A stretch of 64,000 bases of DNA. Origin: Blepharisma japonicum. Taxonomy: Eukaryota > Ciliophora > Heterotrichea > Heterotrichida > Blepharismidae. Below, piece by piece: positions 47,374 to 57,785 of the stretch. Every line of letters begins with the position of its first letter. The stretch's first letter is position 1. The stretch covers positions 372,001 through 436,000 of the forward strand of contig CATKHK010000002.1 in assembly GCA_949751835.1 (NCBI GenBank), read 5' to 3'. The notes below the pieces were generated by a model. That model searched no databases and was not told the DNA's origin. It was given only the letters and a program-made list of their open reading frames with translations. A program made the position numbers and the translations under genes.

Positions 47374-48387
47374 ATGCCGATAATAATAAGCATGGAATAT
47401 CTAATTGATTTAAATCGAGGATCTCTAAGAACAATTTTTCAGATCCACAGTGGTGAGAAGCAAACTATTTCTTATAATGAATTTATCAAGTTCTGCACCA
47501 TAGTGAGGATCTATCCAGATATGCTTTCTTCATTTGAACTCAAAAGACTTGTAATGAAAACTGCTAATTCCCACACTTATATTGACAGAAAAGTAGAGCT
47601 CGGCTACCTTCAGTTTGAAAAGTTATTAGTTCTGATAGCTGAGCATTGCTTTGATGGGGTCCAAACTAATGAAAAACTAAGTCTTATGTTCATACATATA
47701 AAAAATTCTTGTAAGCAAAATTATCAAATTGAAATTTTTACAAACCCTGAAAACCATTACCCAAAAGAAGACTTTTCTCCTATCACAATTCATGCATTAA
47801 GTCATTCAATTGAAAGGCCAGGTATGAAAACTTCATCCTTCATTAAATCTAATGGCCATCTTGGTGAATCAACTCATGAGCATGTCAATGAATCTTCAAT
47901 AAAGCGAGTCATTAACAAATCAGCATCACTAAAAATTCCATTTAGCAGCATGATTGCTTTTAAAAACCAAAACATTTTAAGTCCAAAATTCATTCAACCG
48001 ACACCAAAAAATATAAACAAAAAAGTCAAACAACTTTATGCATTGATTTCTCCAAGGAACAGCTCTTCAAGAAATATATCATCAATTTCTCCTAAAAGCA
48101 AGAATGAGAGCAGTATTTCTATTGACCATTCAGTCATGTCAAATAAATCAAAATCTATAGTAGATTTATCAAAACTTCCAAATAATCTGCATATTAGTCC
48201 AGAAATAAATTCTATACAAAAATCAGATGAGAAAGATAAATTGGACCAATTAAAGAGTGTCTTTTTAAACTTTAAAACTAAATTTGAAGCCAAAAAAAAG
48301 ATAAAAAGGTCATGCATAGGAGCTCAAATGCAAACTTTCATAAAAAATATTCACAAAAGGCGGCATGAGTCTGTAAGATTTATATAG
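47374..48387 (+). CDS. Unknown protein with an EF-hand-like N-terminal helical domain (337 aa)
   Basis: The first 110 residues form a helical domain (YLIDLNRGSLRTIFQIH, then ISYNEFIKFCTIVRIYPDML, then LGYLQFEKLLVLIAEHCF). The ISxxEFIxFC and LxxxxFxxLL patterns resemble paired EF-hand-like helices, but the calcium-binding acidic loops are not convincing. Residues 140-300 are basic and Ser-rich (ISPRNSSSRNISSISPKSK), with a lysine-rich end. Proteins of this layout are frequent in ciliates and often cytoskeletal; I cannot name it. No TGA codon is used. The first in-frame ATG is at 47374; the preceding open codons have no ATG. Stop TAG. Confidence 0.6.
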   Translation: MPIIISMEYLIDLNRGSLRTIFQIHSGEKQTISYNEFIKFCTIVRIYPDMLSSFELKRLVMKTANSHTYIDRKVELGYLQFEKLLVLIAEHCFDGVQTNEKLSLMFIHIKNSCKQNYQIEIFTNPENHYPKEDFSPITIHALSHSIERPGMKTSSFIKSNGHLGESTHEHVNESSIKRVINKSASLKIPFSSMIAFKNQNILSPKFIQPTPKNINKKVKQLYALISPRNSSSRNISSISPKSKNESSISIDHSVMSNKSKSIVDLSKLPNNLHISPEINSIQKSDEKDKLDQLKSVFLNFKTKFEAKKKIKRSCIGAQMQTFIKNIHKRRHESVRFI

Positions 48388-48476
48388 AAAATTGTTTTGA
48401 AATTTGCTTTTGAAAACTGGAAATTAAAAACCATGCTGAAAGTTTAATTATATATTTTAAGAATAATTTTATCAAA

Positions 48477-48920
48477 ATGGAAGAAATGAGCAAAAATCTT
48501 TCAAGCTTATCAGAAGCTCTTGATGACATAACTAACCAAATTCAGCCACTTTTTGAGCATGAATCCCTTTCCCAACTGAATCTCCAGCTAACTCCTGAAG
48601 ATTCTCTCAAAATGAATACAGCAATCGCATACACTTTACATTCTCTATACTATATCCTTCTAAAAACCCAAGGAAATGATCTCAGTGATCATCCACTAAA
48701 AAAAGAAATTGATAGAGTCAAAGAATACGTTTCAAAGGTCCAACAATTTTTGTCTTCACCAACTCCTCCACCAACGAGGATTGATAAGCAAGAAGCTGCA
48801 AGATTAATCACAGCGAATATAGAAGGAAAAGGAAGAGTATTCAAAGGAAGCACTCCTTTGCCACAAGCAGGTCATTTGAAATGGAAAGAAGATGTTGATA
48901 GAATCCTTGGAAAGAAATAA
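48477..48920 (+). CDS. C1D/LRP1 (Rrp47) exosome cofactor (147 aa)
   Basis: The protein is a short member of the Sas10/C1D family, which bridges the nuclear exosome to the Rrp6 subunit and helps process rRNA and snoRNA precursors. The N-terminal helical domain (LSSLSEALDDITNQIQPLF, then NTAIAYTLHSLYYILLKTQG) is typical. The C-terminal RIDKQEAARLITANIEGKGR is a strong match to the family's RVDKxAAxRFIxAAL-type block. The basic end (HLKWKEDVDRILGKK) fits nucleic-acid binding. Length and order match C1D. TAA stop. Confidence 0.85.
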   Translation: MEEMSKNLSSLSEALDDITNQIQPLFEHESLSQLNLQLTPEDSLKMNTAIAYTLHSLYYILLKTQGNDLSDHPLKKEIDRVKEYVSKVQQFLSSPTPPPTRIDKQEAARLITANIEGKGRVFKGSTPLPQAGHLKWKEDVDRILGKK

Positions 48921-48964
48921 CAAACACAATTTTCTTATAAGAATTATTTTCAATCATTTTTTAG

Positions 48965-51754
48965 TTATTGAAATGTTGTAGGTCTTCTATCCATCGTTTC
49001 TTCCTTATTTAGACTATCGATAAGTTCGATATCTTCTATTTCATTTATCATATCAGCTTCTTTGTGCTCTTTCATTTCTCTTAGTTTTTCTAAATTTATA
49101 TTAGCATCAACCAAATGAGGCTGAGTTTTCAATCTTGTTAATGGATTTTCTGCAGGTGTTGGAACAGTCACCGGGGACAGATTCCAAACCAACTCAGAAT
49201 AGTCTTCAATACTTCTATCACTCGAAAATTTTCCTGCATGTAGCGCTCCAGAAATAGACATTTTGTTCCATCTGATTTTATCTTTGTAGGCAGCATCAGA
49301 TCTTTCATGGGCTTCAACATAGGAACTAAAATCATAACATAACAAGTAAGTATCATTTTTTTCTAAACCCTCCAATAAAGACTCCATTTCTTTTGCGTTG
49401 CCAAATCTTTCCTCTCTGATGAGAGCGAATATATTTCTTAGCCTTGGATCTATTGGGTGATCCCCTTTTGTTAAACTTTCTCTAATTGATTGAACTTGAT
49501 CTACTCTTGCTCCAAAAATGAACATATTGTCTTCACCTATTTCTTCTGCAATTTCTACATTTGCGCCATCCATAGTTCCGATAATAATTCCACCACTCAT
49601 AACAAACTTCATATTACTTGTTCCAGATGCTTCTGTTCCAGCTGTTGAGATTTGTTCGCTTAAATCAGTTGCTGGGATAATTAATTCTGCAATAGAAACT
49701 GAATAATTTGGAATGAAAATCACTTTCATCAAATTTCCAATTTCTGGATCATTATTTATTACTTCAGCAACGCAATTAATCAATTTGATAATTTTTTTAG
49801 CTGCAATATAGGTCGGCATTGCTTTGCCAGCAAAAATATAAACTTTAGGCTGGATATTGTTTTTCTCCTCAGCACTCAAGTGCTTTAATTCTAGATAATG
49901 ATAAATAATATAAAGAGTAAGCAATAACTGGCGTTTATACTCGTGAAATCTTTTTATGATGACATCAAACATAGAGTATGGAGACACTTCAATCCCTGTC
50001 TCTTTCAATATGAATTTAGTTAATCTTGTTTTGTTTTGAAATTTCATGTCTGACCATTCTTCTTGAAACTTTGAATTGGTTATCATTGTGTCTAAATTTC
50101 TCAATAATGATAAATCAGTTAATCAATCACTTCCATCTAAGTATTTATTATAAATATCTGCTAAGCTGTTATTTGCACAATGAATCCATCTTCTTGGGGT
50201 AACTCCATTTGTTATGTTGATAATTTTATGTGGAAAATACTCATTAAAGTCTTTAAAAACTAAATTCTTCAAAAGGTTTGTGTGAATTTGCGAAACTCCA
50301 TTGATTTTATGGCAAGTTAAGTTGCAAAGATTAGCCATTCTTATTTTTTTATTCTCCCCTTCCTCAATAAGTGATAAAGCTGACAGCAAATGATTTCTCT
50401 TTTCTTCACTTTCATTTTCATATTTCTTTTGGATTTCTTGCATGAATTGAAAGTTTATGCTATAAATAATTTCTAAATGCCTTGGGAAAAGCTTTTGAAA
50501 TAATTCTATTGGTCATTTCTCCATTGCTTCAGGAAAAATGGTATGGTTAGTATATGCGAAAACTTTCTGAACCAACTTTCAGCTGTATATTGGATCTAAA
50601 TCATAGAGATCAATCAAAACCCTCAGCATTTCTGGTATCGCCAAAGTTGGGTGTGTATCATTAAGCTGGATAGCAACTTTATTAGGCAACTCATCCCACC
50701 TATGATTTTTCTTTAAAAACCTTCTTATAACATCTTGCACGGTTGCAGAGCAAAAGAAATACTGCTGCCGCAGTCTAAGCTCTTTTCCTGAATATGTTAA
50801 ATCATTTGGATAAAGCACAGAAGTAATCCACTCTGCTTCTTGCCTGGACTTCACAGCTTCAAAATAGTCTCCTGTATTAAAAGAAGAAAAATCAAATTCA
50901 TTTGTAGGTCTTGATCTCCATAGCCTCAAATTAATTGTATTAAATGTTCTGTAGCCAGAAATTGGTGTATCATAAGCCATAGCGATAATATTTTCAGCTG
51001 GGATTCAGTTTCTTTTTTCTCTTCCTCCTTCATTGATAGATTCAACATGGCCTCCAAAATAAATGTCGTATGCTATATCGGATCTCTCAATTTCTCAAGG
51101 ATTTTGCTGTATAAGCCAATAATCTGGAAGCTCAACTTGGTAGCCTTTTATAATTTTTTGCCTGAACATTCCATAATCATAACGAATTCCATACCCTCAG
51201 CCAGGATATTCAAGAGTAGCCAGCGAATCTAAATAGCAAGCTGCAAGCCTTCCAAGACCTCCATTTCCTAACGCAGGGTCGATTTCTTCTTCATAGAGGT
51301 CTTCTAGCTTAAATCCAAGATCTGATAAAGCTTCCTTATAGTCATTTTCAAGATTAATATTGTACAGATTATTTTTGAGAAGGCGGCCTAAAAGATACTC
51401 AAGAGACATATAGTAAACTCTCTTATTGTCAGATGCTGTAAAGATTTGCTGAGAGTCATTCCAACTCTCAATAAGCCGATCTCTTACAGAAAATGCTGTA
51501 GCTCGATAGCATGATAAATTATCAAAGTTGAACCTTGTTCGAGCAAGGGTGTACTCAACATGAGAAACAATGGATTTTTGAATTGTTGTTAGATCTGAGT
51601 CTAGATATTCAGCCATAAGCTTTCAGAGTTTGTCTGTTCTTTCTTCGCCTTTTAGTTGGCCGTGGAATTCTGGACGAAATTGCTTTTCCTTTAAAAATAT
51701 TCGTGAGCTTTTTCTGTGAATCGATCTTCTTGGAGATTTCTGTTCTTCTTCCAT
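48965..51754 (-). CDS. Glycogen phosphorylase (929 aa)
   Basis: The enzyme releases glucose-1-phosphate from glycogen with a pyridoxal phosphate cofactor. Family blocks run in order: [72 protein letters not shown] and [15 protein letters not shown], where the Lys in NMKF (about residue 717) carries the cofactor. At 929 residues it is about 85 longer than animal phosphorylases, with a basic N-terminal leader ([19 protein letters not shown]) and a charged C-terminal tail after residue 860. RRSIHRKSS could be a phosphorylation site, but this is inference. Several TGA codons are Trp, including EYPGWGYG, a conserved position. It lies head to tail with the next gene, with a large gap before it. Stop TAA. 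Confidence 0.95.
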
Positions 51755-52694
51755 TTAATGGCTATTAAATTTTATCATATTAATATCCATTGATTTGCAA
51801 ATCAATAGCAAATGCAAATTATTTTAATAATTATGATTGATCAAACAGTTTAGCGATTTAATCCTTAAGCTGTTAATATTTCATTATTTATTTGATGAAA
51901 AACTAAACTCTAGTTGGAAAATGAAAAAAAATTTGTTTACGTTAGCTTGGAAGCTTTATTCTAAATTTTTTGATAGTGTGATGTCTCCTCTGAATTTAAA
52001 GGTTTTCCCCCTACAATTGGTTACGCTATCAAAATATTTGACCACGATTTCCCCGGCGAATGTTTCGCTGACAAAATGTTTCGGTCAAATAGCATGCAGC
52101 CAAAAGTTAAGATTTAAATATGATAATTATATCTTTAGAGCTAATTCCTAATTTATGCACTAAGATTAATATTTATAATTATAAATGATAAAGAAAACTT
52201 ACTACTTATTAGATAATTAAGTTATAAAATAATGATTTCATTCTTTAAACCTTTATTGCATTACTAATTTAAGAAATTATTAGACCTAAAACGAAAAAGA
52301 TCAGATCAGAACAGTCACATAAATAAACTATTAAGAAATAATCACATATTTAAACAGCAAGAAGTAGCTAAATTGGCACAATGCTAAAGAGATACTTCAT
52401 TGATGGAGAATAAAATGCCATTTGGCCTAAAATACTTCTCTTGGCGCGCTTGCAACAGTTTTGCATTAATAGTAAAATATATTCTTTATTGCGATCCTTC
52501 CTTTTTCAGTATTGAAATTCCTTTAATATAAATTATTATCGCTTTCTAGTTGAAATTACTGTAATAACACTATATCACAGAGCAATAACTATTAATCCTA
52601 AGCAGATTCATTTTAAAGATTGCTAAGTTGTAAAATATTCAATAACCTATACTGCTCTCGAGATCATGATAAGACATTATTTAATAAAAATAAG
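51755..52694. other. 940-base intergenic region with possible structured RNA, no protein gene
   Basis: This is the longest gene-free stretch in the window and sits between two minus-strand genes where gaps are normally far shorter. No ATG-started frame looks real; a 100-residue frame at 51837-52151 has no good start. Two places can fold: a two-level hairpin at 52035-52091 (outer 9-base inverted repeat TATTTGACC/GGTCAAATA, inner hairpin 52054-52070) and a nested three-helix fold at 52358-52443. A 5-bp hairpin TGCAA/TTGCA follows at 52451-52465. See findings. Confidence 0.45.
52360..52439. ncRNA. Possible structured RNA with nested helices
   Basis: The stretch can form nested stems: AGAAGTA (52360-52366) with TACTTCT (52433-52439), AAATTGGCA (52370-52378) with TGCCATTT (52416-52423) leaving one bulged T, and CAATG (52379-52383) with CATTG (52398-52402) around a 14-base loop. 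The second and third stems could stack. TAGCTAAATTGG at 52365-52376 matches the Pol III A-box consensus, but I found no B box. Both the strand and the reality of a transcript are unknown. Confidence 0.25.
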
Positions 52695-53087
52695 CTAAAC
52701 AAGATTAAGATTATATTTAGATTGCATTTGAATATAAAAATCTTTGAATCGGCAGCCGTCTGGAAGCTGAGAAAATTGAGATAAAATTCTTTTAGAATGC
52801 AGCCTTAGATTTGCATCTGCTCCGAAAAAATAAAGATCTTTCCAAGTGAAAATAAGCCCAAAAAGCATTGGATATCGAACAAGTCTTCTTGGAAATTTAA
52901 AAAACATTGGCCCTACGAGTGATAGAAAGATATAGGAAAAGACTGCTCCTCTTCCACCCATATATACCAAATAGCCCATATAGTCTATGATATCTTCCTT
53001 CATTTCCTTATCTCTGTTTGTTATCCTAGCTCTATTTAGCTCTTCACTTATATCTTCTATAAGCATCTTTTTCTGCTTCCAGTTCAT
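52695..53087 (-). CDS. Small membrane-associated protein of unknown function (130 aa)
   Basis: The true ATG is at 53085-53087 (MNWKQKKMLIEDIS); the open frame further upstream has no ATG. The middle has a hydrophobic run, AVFSYIFLSLVGPMFFKF, followed by LVRYPMLFGLIFTW, which could form two membrane-spanning or hairpin segments. The rest is basic and polar. I recognise no family. It ends in TAG. Confidence 0.6.
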   Translation of the reverse strand: MNWKQKKMLIEDISEELNRARITNRDKEMKEDIIDYMGYLVYMGGRGAVFSYIFLSLVGPMFFKFPRRLVRYPMLFGLIFTWKDLYFFGADANLRLHSKRILSQFSQLPDGCRFKDFYIQMQSKYNLNLV

Positions 53088-53224
53088 TATTTGATAATTA
53101 ATATAAATACGCAAATAATAAAATTTTTATATTTAATTGAAAGTTTCTTCTTAAAATAATCTAAAATTCTTGAATTTTACTTTTATTTAAAAAACTAAAT
53201 ACATAGATATCATATCCGACTCAA

Positions 53225-54130
53225 CTATGCTTCTGTTTTGGCTCTATAAGGTGAACTATTTCTACTGCCAGAACTAGCTGAACTATCAGAAACCTTTGCA
53301 GATTGTATTATTTGCATAGACGACACTTCATTTTCATTTTGAGCATTATTGCTTTCCTGAACTACTTCATCATCATCTTCTTTTTCAACCAAACCCTTTG
53401 CTTCTCTCCTTTTTAATATCAAATCATAAGTCGTAATTCCATGGCGTATGAGATATACATGAAATCCTATCAAATATGCATTTGAAATAAAAATCAAGAA
53501 ACTTAAAATCATCATTGACCAAACAATTACTAAAATGACAATGTGAGCGTTTTTTCCATAAACATCTTCACATTTGTCCTGAAAATCACTAGAATCATCA
53601 ATTCCTAAATGAATTTCATAAGCACAACAAATAATAAAGCACACTTGGGTGAGCTCTACAATCCAGATTAAAAGAAAAAAAATTCAATAATTCTTGCTGC
53701 CCACACAGTTATTTACTCATTTGCAATGATGGTCAAATTTGTCTGTGCATCTATTGCATCTCATACAGTGCTTGCTGTCAGCACTTACTGGAGAACTGCA
53801 AAGCGAGCAATAATTTGTGTACGATTTTTTAAATTCTTCTCTAAGTTAGAATTACTTTGCTTTTTGGGCTTCTAAGTACTCCAAGACCATTGGGTCAGTT
53901 GGATCAGAGGCTGTTAATATGAATCCTAAAATTATTGTAAAAATTTGCAAAATTCCATATATGATTGACATGGGAATTTGCGTACTCATTTCTTGAACTG
54001 GAATTATCAAGGCAAAAAAAACGAAAATTGTAGCCAAAGTAATAATCCAACTTGTAAGCTGATATGGATGAAATGGAAGTTGGAGACCAGTGCTTTTCAC
54101 TTTACGCTCTGACTGCTCTTTATCTTTCAT
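53225..54130 (-). CDS. DHHC palmitoyltransferase, two exons (296 aa)
   Basis: The protein attaches palmitate to cysteines of target proteins at endomembranes. The DHHC cysteine-rich domain is [20 protein letters not shown], then [15 protein letters not shown] (about residues 121-135), the Trp being TGA. Two hydrophobic helices precede it ([19 protein letters not shown] and a second) and two follow ([16 protein letters not shown] and [19 protein letters not shown]). A 15-base intron at 53841-53855 is needed to connect the first helix pair to the cysteine-rich domain; without it the frame stops at TAA. The C-terminal tail is acidic then Ser-rich. The first ATG of the frame is at 54128-54130; an upstream TTG was not used. 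Stop TAG. Confidence 0.9.
53841..53855 (-). other. 15-base spliceosomal intron
   Basis: Minus-strand sequence GTAATTCTAACTTAG. Its removal fuses the N-terminal membrane helices to the DHHC domain in a single frame. Confidence 0.85.
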
Positions 54131-54233
54131 TTTTGCCAAAATTTTATAATTTTTTTCTATAAGACTCTCGTTTTAATTCTCTGAAAATGATAAATCTATA
54201 GATAAATAACAATATTGAGAGATTATGAATTAT

Positions 54234-55244
54234 TTAAAAGATAATTCCATTCATATCGTAAATCACAGCCATAATAGAACTCTGCTCATAATGATCTATG
54301 ATAAGAATATTCCCTACTTGATAATGCTCATGCTTCATACTTTTCCAAAACTCTAGCAAGAAAGGATTACCTAAATCAGCCAGCTGAATCAGAGTATGAG
54401 GCTTTAAGAATTTGACGGAATCCAAAATTGTTTGAGCATTTGGTGTTAAAGTCCAAGAAACCTTAAAAATTTGATTTGGCCAAGCACTGCTCATATACTG
54501 TTTCACGGTATCTTTATTGAATTTAATCATCTGTCTGACAATTGGAGAATTAGCATATGTATTATAAATTGTGTCTCTAGGCCATATAGGAGCTGAATCC
54601 TCCTCTGACATAGTGACAATAACTGTTTTTCCGCTTTTTATCATATCATTTATTGTGAAATCGAAGTTTAAATTTACAGGATAAATAAATTCCCCAAAGT
54701 ATTCAATAATTATGGCTCTGAGGTCCTTGATATTTTGATCAGAAGGAAATCCACTGAAGTGAGAAACTTCAAGGACCAATATTTCATTTTTATATTCTTT
54801 TATGAATTGAGAAATATTCCCAAAAAGTTCAGATATTGGAGAACCACAAAGGTAATGAAAAGTAACCCACTGGTTTGTTGTATTGTCCCATCCTGAACGA
54901 ATATCAAGATATCTTATTCCTCCCAAGAGCTGCTGGTAGAGATTTTGATCTTGGGCAAGCGCAAAATTTCTTGTTACCCATGTTGCATTTTTACCTATTT
55001 TTTGCCCAACTTCAGCAGCTTCATTTGGCCAGTCTGAGCCTGCATCTGGCATCCAAATATCTCCTAGCCAATAAGCGCCACTATCATGAGTTCCTGGAAG
55101 GGTGATCTCTTTAAGTGTTTTGTGGCTGATAAATTGAAGAGAGTCACTAATTCATGAGGCTGGATTAATTCGTTCTGCTGGAACTTTGGATACAACATAT
55201 GAAATCGCAGTTAAAGCAAATATAATTAAGACCTGAAAGTTCAT
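54234..55244 (-). CDS. PI-PLC X-domain protein with signal peptide (336 aa)
   Basis: The protein has the phosphatidylinositol-specific phospholipase C X domain without other PLC domains, like PLCXD proteins and bacterial PI-PLCs. The first catalytic His is in ITLPGTHDSGAYW (about residue 53), LLGGIRYLDIRSGW follows, and the second His is in VTFHYLCGS. EILVLEVSHFSGFP and later beta strands complete the barrel. The ATG at 55242-55244 gives a hydrophobic leader MNFQVLIIFALTAISYVV, so the product is likely secreted or lumenal. A TGA in PASWISDSL is Trp. No calcium-binding EF hand or C2 is present. Substrate may be phosphatidylinositol or a lipid anchor; that is inference. Stop TAA. Confidence 0.85.
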
Positions 55245-55442
55245 ATATGAAACCACTATTATTATCAGAATTAATTCCCTTCATTATTAGATTGCAAATT
55301 TTGATATTTTAATTTAAATGGAAAATATTTCAGCAATAAATTATTTCAAACTCTAAATTAGGCTTCAGCTTGGAGAAATATTGTAGATTTGAAAATTTAG
55401 AGCAAGCAATGTAATTTTTTGGAAAATTTTTGATAAACAAAA

Positions 55443-57767
55443 ATGTATTTTGAGGCACAACAGACAAATGATGAAAGGGAACTAAAAGATACCGAGGAAA
55501 AGGACGCAAAAGATCTGTTGACCATGAATAAAAGTACAACTCATCAAATATTTAAAAGTCACGAAATAAGAACATCAAGCAAAGTTATTACAAAATCGTG
55601 ATCAAAATCGGGCGGAGAAAAATCTGAAATATTGGACTATAGAAACAGTAATTATATAATTAATAGAAGATCAAGACAAGGAACTATGGAGGGGAATAAA
55701 ATTATTAAGAATGAAGCTGAAATACAAACTGATGAAAAATATTTGAAGGAATTGAAAGGAATACATTGAATATTTTATAAACTAGACTTTAAAATGAAAG
55801 AGAATTTAAAAGAGTGCTTTCTCATAATATCCAAGACTGATAGTATGAATCAAATATATCATGCCTTAATTTTGATTGTAGTCAAGCTTAAATTACTTCT
55901 AAATAGAAGTTTTATGAAATGGAAAATGCAATGAATTGCTGAGAAAACCAGAAATCTACAGAAATCAACTCTTTCATTGGAAAATCTGAATATAAGCCAA
56001 ATTTGCATCAATAAATTATTTCTAGAAAAAAGTGAGACTGAGACCCAAACTAGTACAGCTTTTATAAATATAATCAAATGAGTAAATATAATGATACATA
56101 TACTGGAATTCAATAAAAAAATAAGCTTGATTGTGGGGTTTTCAAAAATTTCTCAATTCAATTTGAAAATTTTAAAATTAAGGGCTCTAAGAATAATAAC
56201 TCGTAGCCTAATGCGAGCAGTAAAGCAGTCATTTCTTAAATGATCATTATTTAATATTAGAGGAAGAGAAAAAGAAGGAAAAATATCAAATCTTCAAATA
56301 GAATTTTTGCAGGGGCTAACAAATAATATATCTAGAGCAGCAGAGATTGAAAGAAAGGATGCTGAAATAGAGACTGAAATAAACTATCTTGATTCTATAC
56401 GATTAATTCAGTGCTTATTTTGTATTCTTAATTACAGGAGAAAATTAATTTTAAAAGAAAGCTTTTGCTCTATTGAAATTGCCAATGACTTTTCTTCATA
56501 TAGAATATCGTTAAGAAGATTGAATAATAAAATAAAAACAGTTCTATCTTATGCACTCTTGAAATGGAAAGTAAAATGTGATTGCGAAGCCTATGTAAAT
56601 ATGAAAATTGATTTTCTCAATAGAGAGAAAGTTGAAAGAGAATTAATAAGTAAAGGATTTCTCATATTATTTAAATTTGAACTTACATACAAATTTTTTG
56701 CGTTTTCTACAATTCGAAGGGGATTATTGATAAAAAAGCACGACTCTGACATTGAATATGTATCAAATCAGCTTAAACTGCATAAATTTGATTCTGCAGC
56801 TAGCAAAATATTTCAGCTCATGCAAAAGATTAACTACATAAATACTCAAACTTATTTCAGAAAATGAAAGGACTGCATATCTGCATCAAAAATTCAATCA
56901 TTAGAATTAGAACTTTCTTGTGAAAGAACAAAAAAAGCACATTTATTTTTTCTTTATCTCCAAAATAAAATGCATAAACAAAATACGTGAAAATATTTTT
57001 GCAGACTAAAACTCAACACTATAAGAATTTCTCAAAATATCATTCTAAAAAAATTAATTGAAAAAGAAAAATTGATTTCTGTGAAAAAGATTGCAAAACT
57101 GCTTTATTTGCTTCTTTTTAAAAATAATCAAAAAATATTTTATGATTTGAAAATTTTGAATTTGGAAAAAGCATTATGACTAGCCAAAAGAAAATCAAAG
57201 GCAACATTTTTATTATCTCTTTTCAAGCAAAAATGGTTAATAAAGATGCAGGCTTCACTTCTATTATGAAAATTAAATTGAAAAACCCATCATTTATATT
57301 CAATTCGTGATTTAATAAATAATATTAAATCAAAAAAAATTGAACTGAACCGATCTATTACAGATGAAAAAAAGGAGATCGATGAGCTAGACAAGAAAAT
57401 TTTATTTCAACAAGACCTTATTAAAGGCCTCCTAAACGAATGCGATGAAGTGGATCATTTTAGTGAAAGCAGCCAGTCTCAAGATGCAACTCGTTGCAAT
57501 GATAGTTCAGCTTTTACTCCTGTGAAATCTTCATGCTCCTATAATAATCTTGCTTCTCCTTCAATAACACCTATTCCTAAATCCAATTCTCGGTCACCAT
57601 TAATTTCTGATTTTTCTCTCAAAACACAAACACACACAGAGAAGTCTCCAGCTAAAAAGGCTCTTCACATACAGTACAAATCAACTAGTAATTCCTATGG
57701 GTTACTTATGGTTTTGCTTGTATTTATTCCTATCATATTTGCATTTTATTGTTACTATTTTAATTAG
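55443..57767 (+). CDS. Sfi1-like repeat protein with a C-terminal membrane anchor (774 aa)
   Basis: The frame of 775 codons uses ten TGA and three TGG Trp codons, so reading TGA as a stop would shatter it. The body is a series of helical units with recurring F/L-x-x-x-W cores: RSFMKWKMQWIAE, VKQSFLKWSLF, SYALLKWKVKC, HKQNTWKYFCRL, LLLWKLNWKT. This resembles the Sfi1 and related repeat that binds centrin, suggesting a basal-body or cortical filament role. The C-terminal part is Ser/Thr/Pro-rich and then ends with one hydrophobic helix, LLMVLLVFIPIIFAFYCYYF, placing the last residues in a membrane. A tail-anchored Sfi1-like protein is unusual. Ends in TAG. Confidence 0.7.
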
Positions 57768-57785
57768 AATATAAATTTGTTAAAA

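Noticed and set aside
51837-52151. Open frame of about 104 codons in the large gap
   Set aside because: It starts at TTG with TAA two codons before, has only a mid-frame ATG, and shows no family-like sequence. A frame this long can arise by chance in A+T-rich DNA.
52365-52376. Match to a tRNA A box (TAGCTAAATTGG)
   Set aside because: No D-stem partner, anticodon arm or B box follows, so no tRNA is supported. It is mentioned only as part of the possible structured RNA.
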